NCBI GenBank assembly: GCA_964428055.1
Contig: CAYRWM010000003.1
Span: 23,833-87,832, forward strand
DNA from: CAYRWM01 sp964428055
GTDB lineage: Bacteria; Bacillota; Clostridia; Christensenellales; Christensenellaceae
Direction: 5' to 3'
DNA: 64,000 nucleotides
Below are positions 25,512-33,512 of this stretch, piece after piece. Under the pieces are notes generated by a model. It made no database searches. It had not been told where the DNA came from and saw only the letters and a list, made by a program, of their open reading frames with translations. The translations under genes and the position numbers were made by a program. Numbering within the stretch: position 1 is the first letter of the stretch; each line of letters begins with the position of its first letter.

Positions 25512-26757
25512 ACAGATAATCGTTAAGGACCGGCTGGAGGCCTTCGCGCTCGATATCGCCGTACATGCTCTTAAAGCTGCGGCTGTCTGCGATCTCAAAC
25601 TGTTCGTCGCCTTCCTGTCCCTCGGCATCCTTTCCCGTGTATTTGCTCTCATGGTCTCCTATACCTGTGGAGACTCCTGCGGAGACCTTAGTCGCCGCTA
25701 TCTTTATTATTCCGTTCCTGAATTCGGCGCTTTCCCTTGAGGATACCGTGATCCCGACATAGGGAAGGAATATCCTGTACGCGCACAGCACCTGACAGAG
25801 CTGTCTCTCGCCTACGTCCAGCGGATTAATTGTTTCATTGTTTATGATGGGTCTGAGTCTGGGGCATGAGAGTGACATCTCTGCCCACGGGTATTTCCTG
25901 TGAAGAAAATGCGCATGCAGTGCTGTAGCCAGCGCGTCCTTCCTGAAATCAGAGAGACCCAGTAGCGCTGAGAATGCAACTCCTCGCATACCGCCCCGAA
26001 GCGCTCTTTCCTGAGCATCGAACCTGTAGGGCCAGACTCTCTTGTGACCGAGAAGATGCAGCTGTTCGTATCTGCCGGCATCGTAAGTTTCCTGAAATAC
26101 CGTTACGTAGTCGGCGCCGCATTCTCTAAGATAAGCATATTCGTCAGTGTTCATGGGGTAGACTTCAAGACCTACCATTCTGAAATACTTTCTTGCCAGC
26201 CTGCAGGCGTTCCCGATGTATTTTATGTCGCTCATGGAACGGCTCTCACCGGTCAGGATCAGTATCTCTTCCATGCCGCTTTTGGCTATCACGTCCATTT
26301 CATGCCCGATCTGCTCTTCTGTGAGCTTCATACGCTTAATGTCGTTGTAACAGTTGAAGCCGCAGTAGACGCAGTAGTTCTCGCAGTAGTTTGCGATATA
26401 AAGGGGCGTGAACATATACACCGTATTGCCGAAGTGTTTGGCTGTTTCCTGACTCGCTTTCTGAGCCATCTTCTCAAGGAAGGGTTCGGCGGCGGGAGAC
26501 AGGAGTGCCTTAAAGTCCTCGATGGAGCATGTGTCACTCTCGAGTGCGCGCTGAACATCTCTTGCCGTATATGCCGAATAATCATATGAATCCATATGTG
26601 ATATGACATTGTCCCGGACATCGGATTCTATTACTTCCATGCCGGGGAGGTATTCCATATGGTTTTTTCGCGCGGTCGGATCGGTCTCTATCCTGTGCTT
26701 GAGCGCAAGCGCCTTTTCGGAGAGCCTGTCAGAATCCACGAAGTAATCGTTCTGCAT
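25504..26757 (-). CDS. thiH: 2-Iminoacetate synthase (radical SAM tyrosine lyase)
   Basis: Cleaves tyrosine to 2-iminoacetate and p-cresol for thiazole synthesis, the anaerobic alternative to glycine oxidase ThiO. The 417-residue protein has the radical SAM cluster motif CENYCVYC, the following GESRSMSD, and the C-terminal thiazole-synthase segment SAGVSTGIGDHE. The ribosome site AAAGG is ten bases before the ATG. Its presence fits an anaerobe. It lies 14 bases after thiG. Confidence 0.95.
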   Translation of the reverse strand: MQNDYFVDSDRLSEKALALKHRIETDPTARKNHMEYLPGMEVIESDVRDNVISHMDSYDYSAYTARDVQRALESDTCSIEDFKALLSPAAEPFLEKMAQKASQETAKHFGNTVYMFTPLYIANYCENYCVYCGFNCYNDIKRMKLTEEQIGHEMDVIAKSGMEEILILTGESRSMSDIKYIGNACRLARKYFRMVGLEVYPMNTDEYAYLRECGADYVTVFQETYDAGRYEQLHLLGHKRVWPYRFDAQERALRGGMRGVAFSALLGLSDFRKDALATALHAHFLHRKYPWAEMSLSCPRLRPIINNETINPLDVGERQLCQVLCAYRIFLPYVGITVSSRESAEFRNGIIKIAATKVSAGVSTGIGDHESKYTGKDAEGQEGDEQFEIADSRSFKSMYGDIEREGLQPVLNDYLYV

Positions 26758-26771
26758 CTTTATTTAGCCTT

Positions 26772-27545
26772 TCAGTCGTGAAGAAATCCCGTTAAGGGAT
26801 CGGATGAGGATGCACCCCTTGAGAGCACACGCCCGAGTCCCGCGAGGTATGCGCTCCGGCCGGCATCGATTGCCTGGCCGAAAGCCTTCGCCATAGCGGG
26901 TATGTCTCCCGCGGTCGCTAGAGCCGTATTTGCCATAACGGCATCAACACCCATCTCCATGGCTGCGCAGGCTTCGGACGGTTTGCCGAGTCCCGCATCC
27001 ACGATTACGGGCACATCGATCTCATCAACGAGTATCTGTATGAAATCCTTTGTTGCAAGACCCCTGTTGGATCCTATGGGTGATGCAAGGGGCATGACCG
27101 TCGCAGCACCGGCGCTTACGAGATCCCTTGCGCAGTTAAGGTCCGGATACATGTAGGGCATCACGACAAAACCCTCTTTCGCGAGTATCTCCGTTGCCTT
27201 TACCGTTTCCGTGTTGTCGGGAAGCAGGTATTTGGTATCACGCATTATCTCTATCTTTACAAAGTCGCCACAGCCGAGTTCCCTGGCGAGTCTTGCTATC
27301 CTGACCGCTTCATCAGCGTTCCTCGCACCCGAGGTATTGGGCAGGAGAGTTACGCCCTCGGGAATGTAATCGAGTATGCTCTCTTTTTCGGTCGTGTTCG
27401 TTCTCCTTACCGCGAGGGTGATCATCTGAGCTCCCGCGTATTTTACGGCCGCATCGATAAGATCGAGCGAGTATTTCCCCGAACCCAGTATGAATCTCGA
27501 TGTGAACTCATGTCCGCCTATTACTAGTTTGTCATTATCTTTCAT
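26772..27545 (-). CDS. thiG: Thiazole synthase
   Basis: Forms the thiazole phosphate from deoxyxylulose phosphate, ThiS-thiocarboxylate and iminoacetate. The TIM barrel has FTSRFILGSGKY, the Schiff-base Lys region FVKIEIMRDTKYLLPDN, and PVIVDAGLGKPSEACAAMEMG and DAVMANTALATAGD for phosphate binding. The ATG at 27545 is preferred since AAAGGA lies seven bases upstream; an ATG two codons earlier is too close to it. About 257 residues, normal for ThiG. Confidence 0.95.
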   Translation of the reverse strand: MKDNDKLVIGGHEFTSRFILGSGKYSLDLIDAAVKYAGAQMITLAVRRTNTTEKESILDYIPEGVTLLPNTSGARNADEAVRIARLARELGCGDFVKIEIMRDTKYLLPDNTETVKATEILAKEGFVVMPYMYPDLNCARDLVSAGAATVMPLASPIGSNRGLATKDFIQILVDEIDVPVIVDAGLGKPSEACAAMEMGVDAVMANTALATAGDIPAMAKAFGQAIDAGRSAYLAGLGRVLSRGASSSDPLTGFLHD

Positions 27546-27566
27546 GTCCATGTCCTTTATTAATTC

Positions 27567-27761
27567 TCAGCCGCCGCCCACGAAACTCACTATCTCGACA
27601 GTATCACCGTCCATGATAGTGGTCGATGCATATTCGCTTTTCGGCAGTATTGCACCGTTCAGTTCGACAGCCAGTCTTTTTATGTCATAACCTTCAGATG
27701 CAAGGTAATCACTCATAAGAGTCCCTGCACAGTCGGTATCGATACCATTTATCCTGACCAT
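27567..27761 (-). CDS. thiS: Sulfur carrier protein ThiS
   Basis: A 64-residue ubiquitin-like protein whose C-terminal Gly carries sulfur to ThiG. The C-terminus GDTVEIVSFVGGG has the required diglycine end. The ATG at 27761 is preceded by GGAGG; the longer frame starts at a TTG that is part of that ribosome site. It is the first gene of the operon, placed just after the riboswitch attenuator. No thiF, needed to adenylate ThiS, is seen in this window. Confidence 0.93.
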   Translation of the reverse strand: MVRINGIDTDCAGTLMSDYLASEGYDIKRLAVELNGAILPKSEYASTTIMDGDTVEIVSFVGGG

Positions 27762-27772
27762 GTATCCCTCCA

Positions 27773-27800
27773 AAAAAAGAAGCCGCCCGAAGGCAGCTCA
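27773..27800 (-). terminator. Attenuator of the thi operon riboswitch
   Basis: On the minus strand GAGCTGCC-TTCG-GGCGGCTTC is followed by seven T, directly before the thiS ribosome site. This is the expression platform: with TPP bound transcription should stop here. Confidence 0.85.
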
Positions 27801-27819
27801 TAAAACCAGATTACTCAAT

Positions 27820-27902
27820 CATCCCTACGTTGGCATTATCCAAATCAGGTGAATGGGTCGAAGCCGATGCTTCCTCTCAGCCTGCTCACAAGCTCCCCTT
27901 AT
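27820..27902 (-). ncRNA. TPP riboswitch (THI element)
   Basis: The minus strand carries the conserved aptamer parts in order: GGGGAGC, GCTGAGAGGAAGC, GACCCATT, ACCTGATTTGGATAATGCCA and ACGTAGGGA. It lies between the promoter and the attenuator in front of thiS and should switch off thiS-G-H-tenI-E-D-cytX when thiamine pyrophosphate is plentiful. Confidence 0.97.
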
Positions 27903-27912
27903 TGATATATTA

Positions 27913-27941
27913 ATTATATATTATGCCATGTATCTATTCAA
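27913..27941 (-). promoter_or_regulatory. Promoter of the thi operon
   Basis: On the minus strand TTGAAT (27941-27936), 17 bases, TATAAT (27918-27913), a few bases before the riboswitch. The -35 box overlaps the stop codon region of the upstream ABC ATPase gene. Confidence 0.75.
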
Positions 27942-28587
27942 GTACTGTGGTATTGTTGGCGGTTAAAACTCCGTTATCCATTTCTGATACTGTGTCGCAC
28001 AGTTCTTCTATATCGATAGCGTTATGGCTTGTGATAAGAATAATTCGCTTGTCGTTCTTATATGTTTTCAGCATCTTTTTTATCTCCGCTGAACCGTTTT
28101 TATCAAGACCGTTAAGAGGCTCATCCAGTATCAGAAGCTCCGGATCTTCCATTAGTGCTTGAGCGATGCCAAGTCTCTGTTTCATTCCGAGCGAGTATTT
28201 CTCGACGTGTTTTTTTTCATACGGATCCAGTCCGACTTCTTTTATTGATTCGATTATCTTATCTTTTCCTATTGTGTTCTTTATGCTCGCCAGAAATCTT
28301 AGATTGTTAAACCCTGAATAACCAGGCAGGAAACCAGGATTCTCTATTAAACAACCCAGAGAACGCGGAAAATCGAGATCTTTTCCTATTATTCTCCCGT
28401 CTATTGATACCGTGCCGCCTGAAGGTATTATAAGGCCGCAAATGCATTTGAAAAGCACGGTCTTTCCGCTGCCGTTGTTTCCGACTATGCCGTGTATCTT
28501 CCCGGCTTCAAAGCTGTGGCATATATCCTTCAAGATCTTTTCTTCGCCGAAACTGACATGCAGGTGGTTTATTTCTATTCTTTCCAT
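27934..28587 (-). CDS. ABC exporter ATP-binding protein
   Basis: A 217-residue ATPase, short and without an accessory domain. Walker A is GNNGSGKT, the signature is YSLGMKQR, Walker B is LLILDEPLNGLD and the H-loop is ITSHN. It is the last gene of the minus-strand lipoprotein-permease block, 12 bases after a second TAA that closes the interrupted permease frame, with ribosome site AGGGGA. Together with the two permeases it should form an ABC-2 type transporter, similar in size and layout to lantibiotic-immunity or bacitracin-type exporters; substrate unknown. Confidence 0.87.
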   Translation of the reverse strand: MERIEINHLHVSFGEEKILKDICHSFEAGKIHGIVGNNGSGKTVLFKCICGLIIPSGGTVSIDGRIIGKDLDFPRSLGCLIENPGFLPGYSGFNNLRFLASIKNTIGKDKIIESIKEVGLDPYEKKHVEKYSLGMKQRLGIAQALMEDPELLILDEPLNGLDKNGSAEIKKMLKTYKNDKRIILITSHNAIDIEELCDTVSEMDNGVLTANNTTVLE

Positions 28588-28599
28588 GTTATGTTCCCC

Positions 28600-29487
28600 T
28601 TATTTGTTTCCGGAAAAACTGTATCTTCTTATTTCTTTTTTTGATACCAGGAACAGTATCACTATTATCTCTATAAAGATTAATATCGATTAGTATAATC
28701 TCGTCAGGTAGTCATACCCGAAATTATGCATATAGTATGTTGCGTGGTTGAGAGGTGAAATCCAACCGACTATAACGTTAGCCTTGTACATAACTGCATC
28801 CGGGAAGCCGAATATGGCCCTGATGATCTCGGGATTCAGGAAAAGGCCGACGATGCTGATTATAAATGCGCTCAAAACTCCCCAGAACTTTCCTTTTTTT
28901 AGATTTACGGTCAGCATCACACAACTTATGAAAAGCATGTAGAGCAGAACGAGAACAAAGACCAGAATTGCGCACTCATATGGTGAAGACATCTCCATTG
29001 CCTTTACTGATGCCGGAAGAGCTATGGAAGAGCCCATACCCGAATAACCTATAATGGCTGCTGTCTCGCTCCAGATGTTGCCTGTAAACGATACCGGCGC
29101 ACAGATGATCGCAGTGACTATAACGATGAACAGAAGGTATATGCAGGTTGCCAGGCAAACATATATCAATTGTCCTGTCAGCCAGTTCGTCCTCCCGCAT
29201 CTCACAAGATGATACTGGGTGTCGGGCGATATGAAGGGCATGTCGGCAAAGAGAAGGACAAGCAGCAGAGAAGATATCAATATGGAATTCGCATCTCCGA
29301 AAGTCCAGATGAAAGCTTCCATTATCTGCATGGTACTCCCGTAACTGTATGCGACGGATATGGCCCTGTCTGACAGCATAAGGCACATGACGAATGCGAG
29401 AACAAACACCATTATTATCCGCGGATTCTTTTTCCACTTTGCGAAGTTGTATGAAACTTCCTTGAATGACAATCTGAGACTAAACAT
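28600..29487 (-). pseudogene. ABC-2 type permease interrupted by an in-frame TAA before its last helix
   Basis: From 29487 the frame encodes 265 residues with about five membrane segments and stops at TAA (28692-28690) after DYLTRLY. The same frame continues past this stop for 29 codons: SILIFIEIIVILFLV, then SKKEIRRYSFSGNK, and a second TAA at 28602-28600. That extension is a typical hydrophobic helix followed by a basic tail, as at the C-terminus of ABC-2 permeases, and the second stop sits at the normal distance from the ATPase ribosome site. So the ancestral protein had about 295 residues and a single nonsense change removed the last helix. Loss of function, suppression of the stop or a base-call error are all possible. 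It overlaps the upstream permease gene by eight bases. Confidence 0.75.
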
Positions 29488-30223
29488 TTTTCAGTTTGTT
29501 CCTTATACAGAGATAGTGTATGAATGCCAGAATACCTAAAGCTATCAGAGAGACGATCAGGCCGATCTCAACCGAGCCGATATAGACCAGTGTACGCATG
29601 ATCTCGGTTGGATTCAGCAGTAATAGATCCGGATAGTATCTGGTTTGGAATACCGACAGAACATAGAAGAACACGAACGGGAATGCAAATGCTATATATC
29701 TGTTCTTTGTTATGGTCGCCGACAGGGAACCGACGACCGACCAAAGGGCGCCGTTTACGGCCAGCGTTACCAGTTCTATGAAAAACATGTAGTATTGTTC
29801 TGAATAGTTTTCGCCGGTATTATAGATTGTCGGCACAGAGATATAAAAGACAAGGATCAGTATCACCAGTCCTATAAGGACAGGCAACCCGCCTGATGCG
29901 ATAACAGCCAGTGTTTTGGATGCTGAATAATCGTTCTTGCTGGCGCGCATAAGAGAATATTTGGTGAATCCCGCTGAATACTCTTCAATAAAAGCAGATG
30001 AAAAGGCGAACGTGGACAAGACAGGTATCAGCAATATGAAAACATCAGATGTGATGGTCAGCATCATGGCCATCATATGCTGCGGCCAAAGAGAATTCAT
30101 CTGCATCAGATTCGCGGTTGCGATATTCTCCAAACCCAACAACAGACCGGCTATGCATATGCCTGCCATAGTTGCCCAGAAACCAAATGATGAAAATGCT
30201 CTTCTAACATCCGCTCGTATCAT
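29480..30223 (-). CDS. ABC-2 type permease
   Basis: A 247-residue protein with about six membrane segments, beginning with a short cytoplasmic part (MIRADVRRAFSSFGFWATMAGICIAGLLLG) and ending in a helix plus basic tail (IALGILAFIHYLCIRNKLKNV). The intact C-terminus here is a useful model for the one lost from the downstream paralogue. It overlaps that gene by eight bases. An additional promoter lies just upstream. Substrate unknown. Confidence 0.82.
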   Translation of the reverse strand: MIRADVRRAFSSFGFWATMAGICIAGLLLGLENIATANLMQMNSLWPQHMMAMMLTITSDVFILLIPVLSTFAFSSAFIEEYSAGFTKYSLMRASKNDYSASKTLAVIASGGLPVLIGLVILILVFYISVPTIYNTGENYSEQYYMFFIELVTLAVNGALWSVVGSLSATITKNRYIAFAFPFVFFYVLSVFQTRYYPDLLLLNPTEIMRTLVYIGSVEIGLIVSLIALGILAFIHYLCIRNKLKNV

Positions 30224-30241
30224 AATCAGACTCTATTCTTT

Positions 30242-30270
30242 AGTATATATTAGTATATATTATCAAACAA
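30242..30270 (-). promoter_or_regulatory. Internal promoter before the permease-permease-ATPase genes
   Basis: On the minus strand TTGTTT (30270-30265), 17 bases, TATACT (30247-30242). The region contains the direct repeat TAGTATATAT twice in tandem (30241-30260), so the spacer length could vary by one repeat unit. Confidence 0.55.
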
Positions 30271-30274
30271 CAGG

Positions 30275-31858
30275 TCAAATAAGCATTATATTCAGTATAT
30301 CATCTTCTACTGATATGAAACCACCGTCCAATGCGTTAATCAACACATTTGTTCTGTAGACAAGGTCTTTGCTGTCTTGCTGCCCTTGAGAATCATAACC
30401 CGGCAAATACACATCGAAAATAAACACATAAACCGGAACCGTCCATACATGATCAGGTTTTTCATAGGCGGTTATGTTGTAGTACTGCAGGGCAACGCTC
30501 GTGGCATCAAAACAATACAAGTAGTGCTTGACAGCATCAGCAGGCGTAGTACCCAATTCATTTGCAACTATGTAACCCATATGATTCAGAGCTTTTTCCT
30601 TGCACTCATCAAAAGGAAGTATTTTAGTGTTGGCTGCCAACATTCCTTTTCTTTCGCTTATGTTTGTCCATATAAATGCATAGACATCGTCGTCGGCAAT
30701 TATTACTGTTAGCTGCTCGGTTCCGCAGGGAGGTCGGTAGACTGCTTCCGGTGTATTATAGTTGTCTGGGAGTCCTGAGGTCCTATACGGAGCATAGCAC
30801 GTCAGATTATCATCTATCGAAACCCTGTAAGTATAAGCGTAAGCAATTGAAGCGGTCTTATTGTCGAACGTCATATCCCACCTCCTTGGCGAGATGTTGA
30901 GCGCAATACACTTTGTCACTGCAACGCATGAAAGGTGTGTTATGTTAAGATCCTTAAGGGTTTTATCGGCCAGTGCCTTTGTTGTGTCTGAGGGATCCTC
31001 TGCCTGATCGACATAATCTTTAACTCTTTTCCAATTATCCTTAAGCATTAATTGATCTTCAATGCTCATTGGTAAGACGATGTCATCCTCGGTTCCCTTA
31101 AAGGTCTCATATGCAAGATACATTCTGTCGATATCGTTATCAGAAATATAAGCGCCCTTCTGGTATACAAAGAAACTGCTTGATCCCGCGTTTGCATTAT
31201 ATGTGGACGCTTTTATTTGAGTATCATATTCTCCATCACTTTCCACAAGAGCATTGAAATAATACATTTCTGTTTCTGCGAGATTTTGATGCTCGCCCGT
31301 TCTGAAATATAAGTATTGATTCTCAGTTGGATAACCAAATTGCGGTTGTATGTATTCTTTTACGATCTTATCATTTGCTGTTTCCATAAAACCATCCATT
31401 CTCGCCAAATAGGTAGCCCTGTAGTAGTTTCTGGCGGGACTATAGAGAACCCCTTTTTTATTAATGATCTGTTCTGTCTGAAAATCCAACTCCTCTTTGT
31501 TGAGTTCCGGATACTTATACAGTTTACTTTCTCCTGTAAAGTATCTTACCAGTGACTTAAGATCCTCATCAGAGAGCGGTTTCTGCGCATACTCGTAAAC
31601 AGGCGTGTTTCCTATATGAGGTTTGTCTAAACTTATATCGGCAGTTACCAGTGCCCAGCCGTTAGCAATCTCGGTTTCCTCGCGCCATTCTTCTGGCATA
31701 TCGATCTCTTTAATCGCATCAGTTGCTAAAACCGGTACAATGCAATCTTTTGGAAGGCCATCACCTCTGTAAACTACAGGCGAAACTTCAGGGGTCGGCT
31801 GACATCCTGCAATTATTACTATGGTAAGTATTGTTAATATGTATACTATCCTTTTCAT
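30275..31858 (-). CDS. Lipoprotein of unknown function, paralogue 1 of 3
   Basis: A 527-residue exported lipoprotein. The signal peptide MKRIVYILTILTIVIIAGC ends in a lipobox with Cys19, followed by the tail QPTPEVSPVVYRGDGLP. The body has no domain I recognise. Conserved among all three copies are CIALNISPRRWDMTFD, TASIAYAYTYR, GTEQLTVIIADDDVYAF, YYNITAYEKPDHVWTVPVYV and NALDGGFISVE near the C-terminus. Ribosome site AAAGG. It follows the second copy after 36 bases and precedes the ABC exporter genes on the same strand. Base composition is clearly more AT-rich than in the flanking core genes. An extracytoplasmic partner of the exporter is a fair guess only. Confidence 0.8.
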   Translation of the reverse strand: MKRIVYILTILTIVIIAGCQPTPEVSPVVYRGDGLPKDCIVPVLATDAIKEIDMPEEWREETEIANGWALVTADISLDKPHIGNTPVYEYAQKPLSDEDLKSLVRYFTGESKLYKYPELNKEELDFQTEQIINKKGVLYSPARNYYRATYLARMDGFMETANDKIVKEYIQPQFGYPTENQYLYFRTGEHQNLAETEMYYFNALVESDGEYDTQIKASTYNANAGSSSFFVYQKGAYISDNDIDRMYLAYETFKGTEDDIVLPMSIEDQLMLKDNWKRVKDYVDQAEDPSDTTKALADKTLKDLNITHLSCVAVTKCIALNISPRRWDMTFDNKTASIAYAYTYRVSIDDNLTCYAPYRTSGLPDNYNTPEAVYRPPCGTEQLTVIIADDDVYAFIWTNISERKGMLAANTKILPFDECKEKALNHMGYIVANELGTTPADAVKHYLYCFDATSVALQYYNITAYEKPDHVWTVPVYVFIFDVYLPGYDSQGQQDSKDLVYRTNVLINALDGGFISVEDDILNIMLI

Positions 31859-31894
31859 TCTTGAGACCTTTTATATAAGCGTAATAGTATAAAA

Positions 31895-33484
31895 CTAATA
31901 AATTGCCACGTTACTGTTTTCTTTTTCCAAAGAAATGTAACCACCATCAAGTGCATTTATAACGATAGTTGCTCCGCCTATTAAGCTTTTACCGATTATA
32001 TTTGCTTGGGAGTCATAGAGCGGGGTACCGGTTTCAAAAGAAAATATATAGACCGGGACTGCCCAGACGCAATCAGGTTTTTCGTATGCAGTCATGTTAT
32101 AGTACTGAAGATCAACTCCTGAAGCATCATAAAACTGCACCCATTCCTTTCGGGCGTTAGCGGGTGGTATGCCAATAGCATTTGCAACCTCGTATCCGAT
32201 ATGGTCAAGAGCTCTTTTTTTGCATTCTTCAAAGGGAAGTATCTTTGAGTTTTCAGCTATAGTATTTGTTTTTTCTGACAAATTTGTCCAGCAAAATGAA
32301 TAGATGTCGTTGTCAGCGACAAGTATTGTTAGCTGCTCTGTTCCAAAAGGTGGCCTGTATACTGTCTCTGCCGTTTTACCATCCGAGTATGTTATGGTTT
32401 TTGCATCCTCTGGTGCAAAGCAAACCAGATTATCATTTATGGATTCTCTGTAAGTATATGCGTATGCGATTGAGGCAGTTTCCGGGTCAAATGTCATATC
32501 CCACCTTCGGGGTGAAATATTGAGGGCAATACACTTTTTTACGTCAACATATGATAGACTTGTTATATTAAGATCTTCAAGAACTTTATCTGCTATTGCT
32601 TTTGTATTGTCTGAGGGATCATCAGACTGATCAATGAATTCTTTTATATCGTTATAGTATTCTTCGATTAGTCGCTGGCTTTCAATGCTTGCACCGTACA
32701 GGGGATCGTTTTCAGTATCCTTATACCCCATATAAGTACTATATATACTGTATATATCATCGCTGGATAAAAATGCGCCTTTTTGGAAAACAAAGAAACT
32801 GCTTGAGCCTGCATTTGTATTATATGTTGTCGCTTTTATTTTGGGGTCATAGTCCTTGTTTGTTTCCACTAGAGCATTAAAATAATATTTTTCTTTTTCT
32901 GCAAGATTCTGATGCTCGCCGGTGAGGAAAAAAGTATATTGATTTTCTGTCGGATAAGTAAATTCAGGTGTAATGTATTCTTTATAAATCTCATCATTGG
33001 CAGTTTCCAGGCAGCTGTCTATTCTGGCATAATAAGAACCAGCCCAGGACTGGCTGCGTGGGCTATTGTAAAAGCCGTTTTGTTTTTTTATTTGCTCTAC
33101 CTGAAGGTTTAGTTCTGCTTTTGAAAGTTCGGGATACTTGTACAGTTTACTGTCTCCTGCAAAGTATCTTACTAGCGACTCAAGATCTTCGTTTGAAAGC
33201 GGTTTTTGTTCATACTCGTAGATTGGAGTGTTTCCCGTTTTTATACTATTTAGATTGACATCAGCAGTTACCCACGCCCAGCCATCAGCTTCAAATGTGT
33301 CTTCATGCCATTCTTCTGGCAGGACAATCTCTTTAAGCATGCCATCCGGCAATGCGGGTTCAATGCAATCTTCCGGGAGTCCTTCGCCCCTGTAAACGAC
33401 GGGTTGAGAATCAGGTGTGGGCTGACATCCGGTAAGCATTATTAAAAAAAGTATTATTGTTAATAAGGATATTATCTTTTTCAT
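31895..33484 (-). CDS. Lipoprotein of unknown function, paralogue 2 of 3
   Basis: A 529-residue lipoprotein with signal peptide and lipobox (LFLIMLTGC, Cys20) and the same architecture as paralogue 1. N-terminal matches include VVYRGEGLPEDCIEPALP and YEYEQKPLSNEDLESLVRYF. C-terminal matches include CIALNISPRRWDMTFD, GTEQLTILVADNDIYSFCW and INALDGGYISLE. The two are similar along the whole length, so they arose by tandem gene duplication. No function can be given. It stands 28 bases after the third copy and is AT-rich in the same way. Confidence 0.8.
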   Translation of the reverse strand: MKKIISLLTIILFLIMLTGCQPTPDSQPVVYRGEGLPEDCIEPALPDGMLKEIVLPEEWHEDTFEADGWAWVTADVNLNSIKTGNTPIYEYEQKPLSNEDLESLVRYFAGDSKLYKYPELSKAELNLQVEQIKKQNGFYNSPRSQSWAGSYYARIDSCLETANDEIYKEYITPEFTYPTENQYTFFLTGEHQNLAEKEKYYFNALVETNKDYDPKIKATTYNTNAGSSSFFVFQKGAFLSSDDIYSIYSTYMGYKDTENDPLYGASIESQRLIEEYYNDIKEFIDQSDDPSDNTKAIADKVLEDLNITSLSYVDVKKCIALNISPRRWDMTFDPETASIAYAYTYRESINDNLVCFAPEDAKTITYSDGKTAETVYRPPFGTEQLTILVADNDIYSFCWTNLSEKTNTIAENSKILPFEECKKRALDHIGYEVANAIGIPPANARKEWVQFYDASGVDLQYYNMTAYEKPDCVWAVPVYIFSFETGTPLYDSQANIIGKSLIGGATIVINALDGGYISLEKENSNVAIY

Positions 33485-33512
33485 TTTATATCATCCCATA
33501 TATGGCGCAATT

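Noticed and set aside
30241..30260. A tandem repeat TAGTATATAT as part of a repeat array
   Set aside because: Only two copies exist, both within an AT-rich promoter; too few for an array and no CRISPR-like spacing anywhere in the window.
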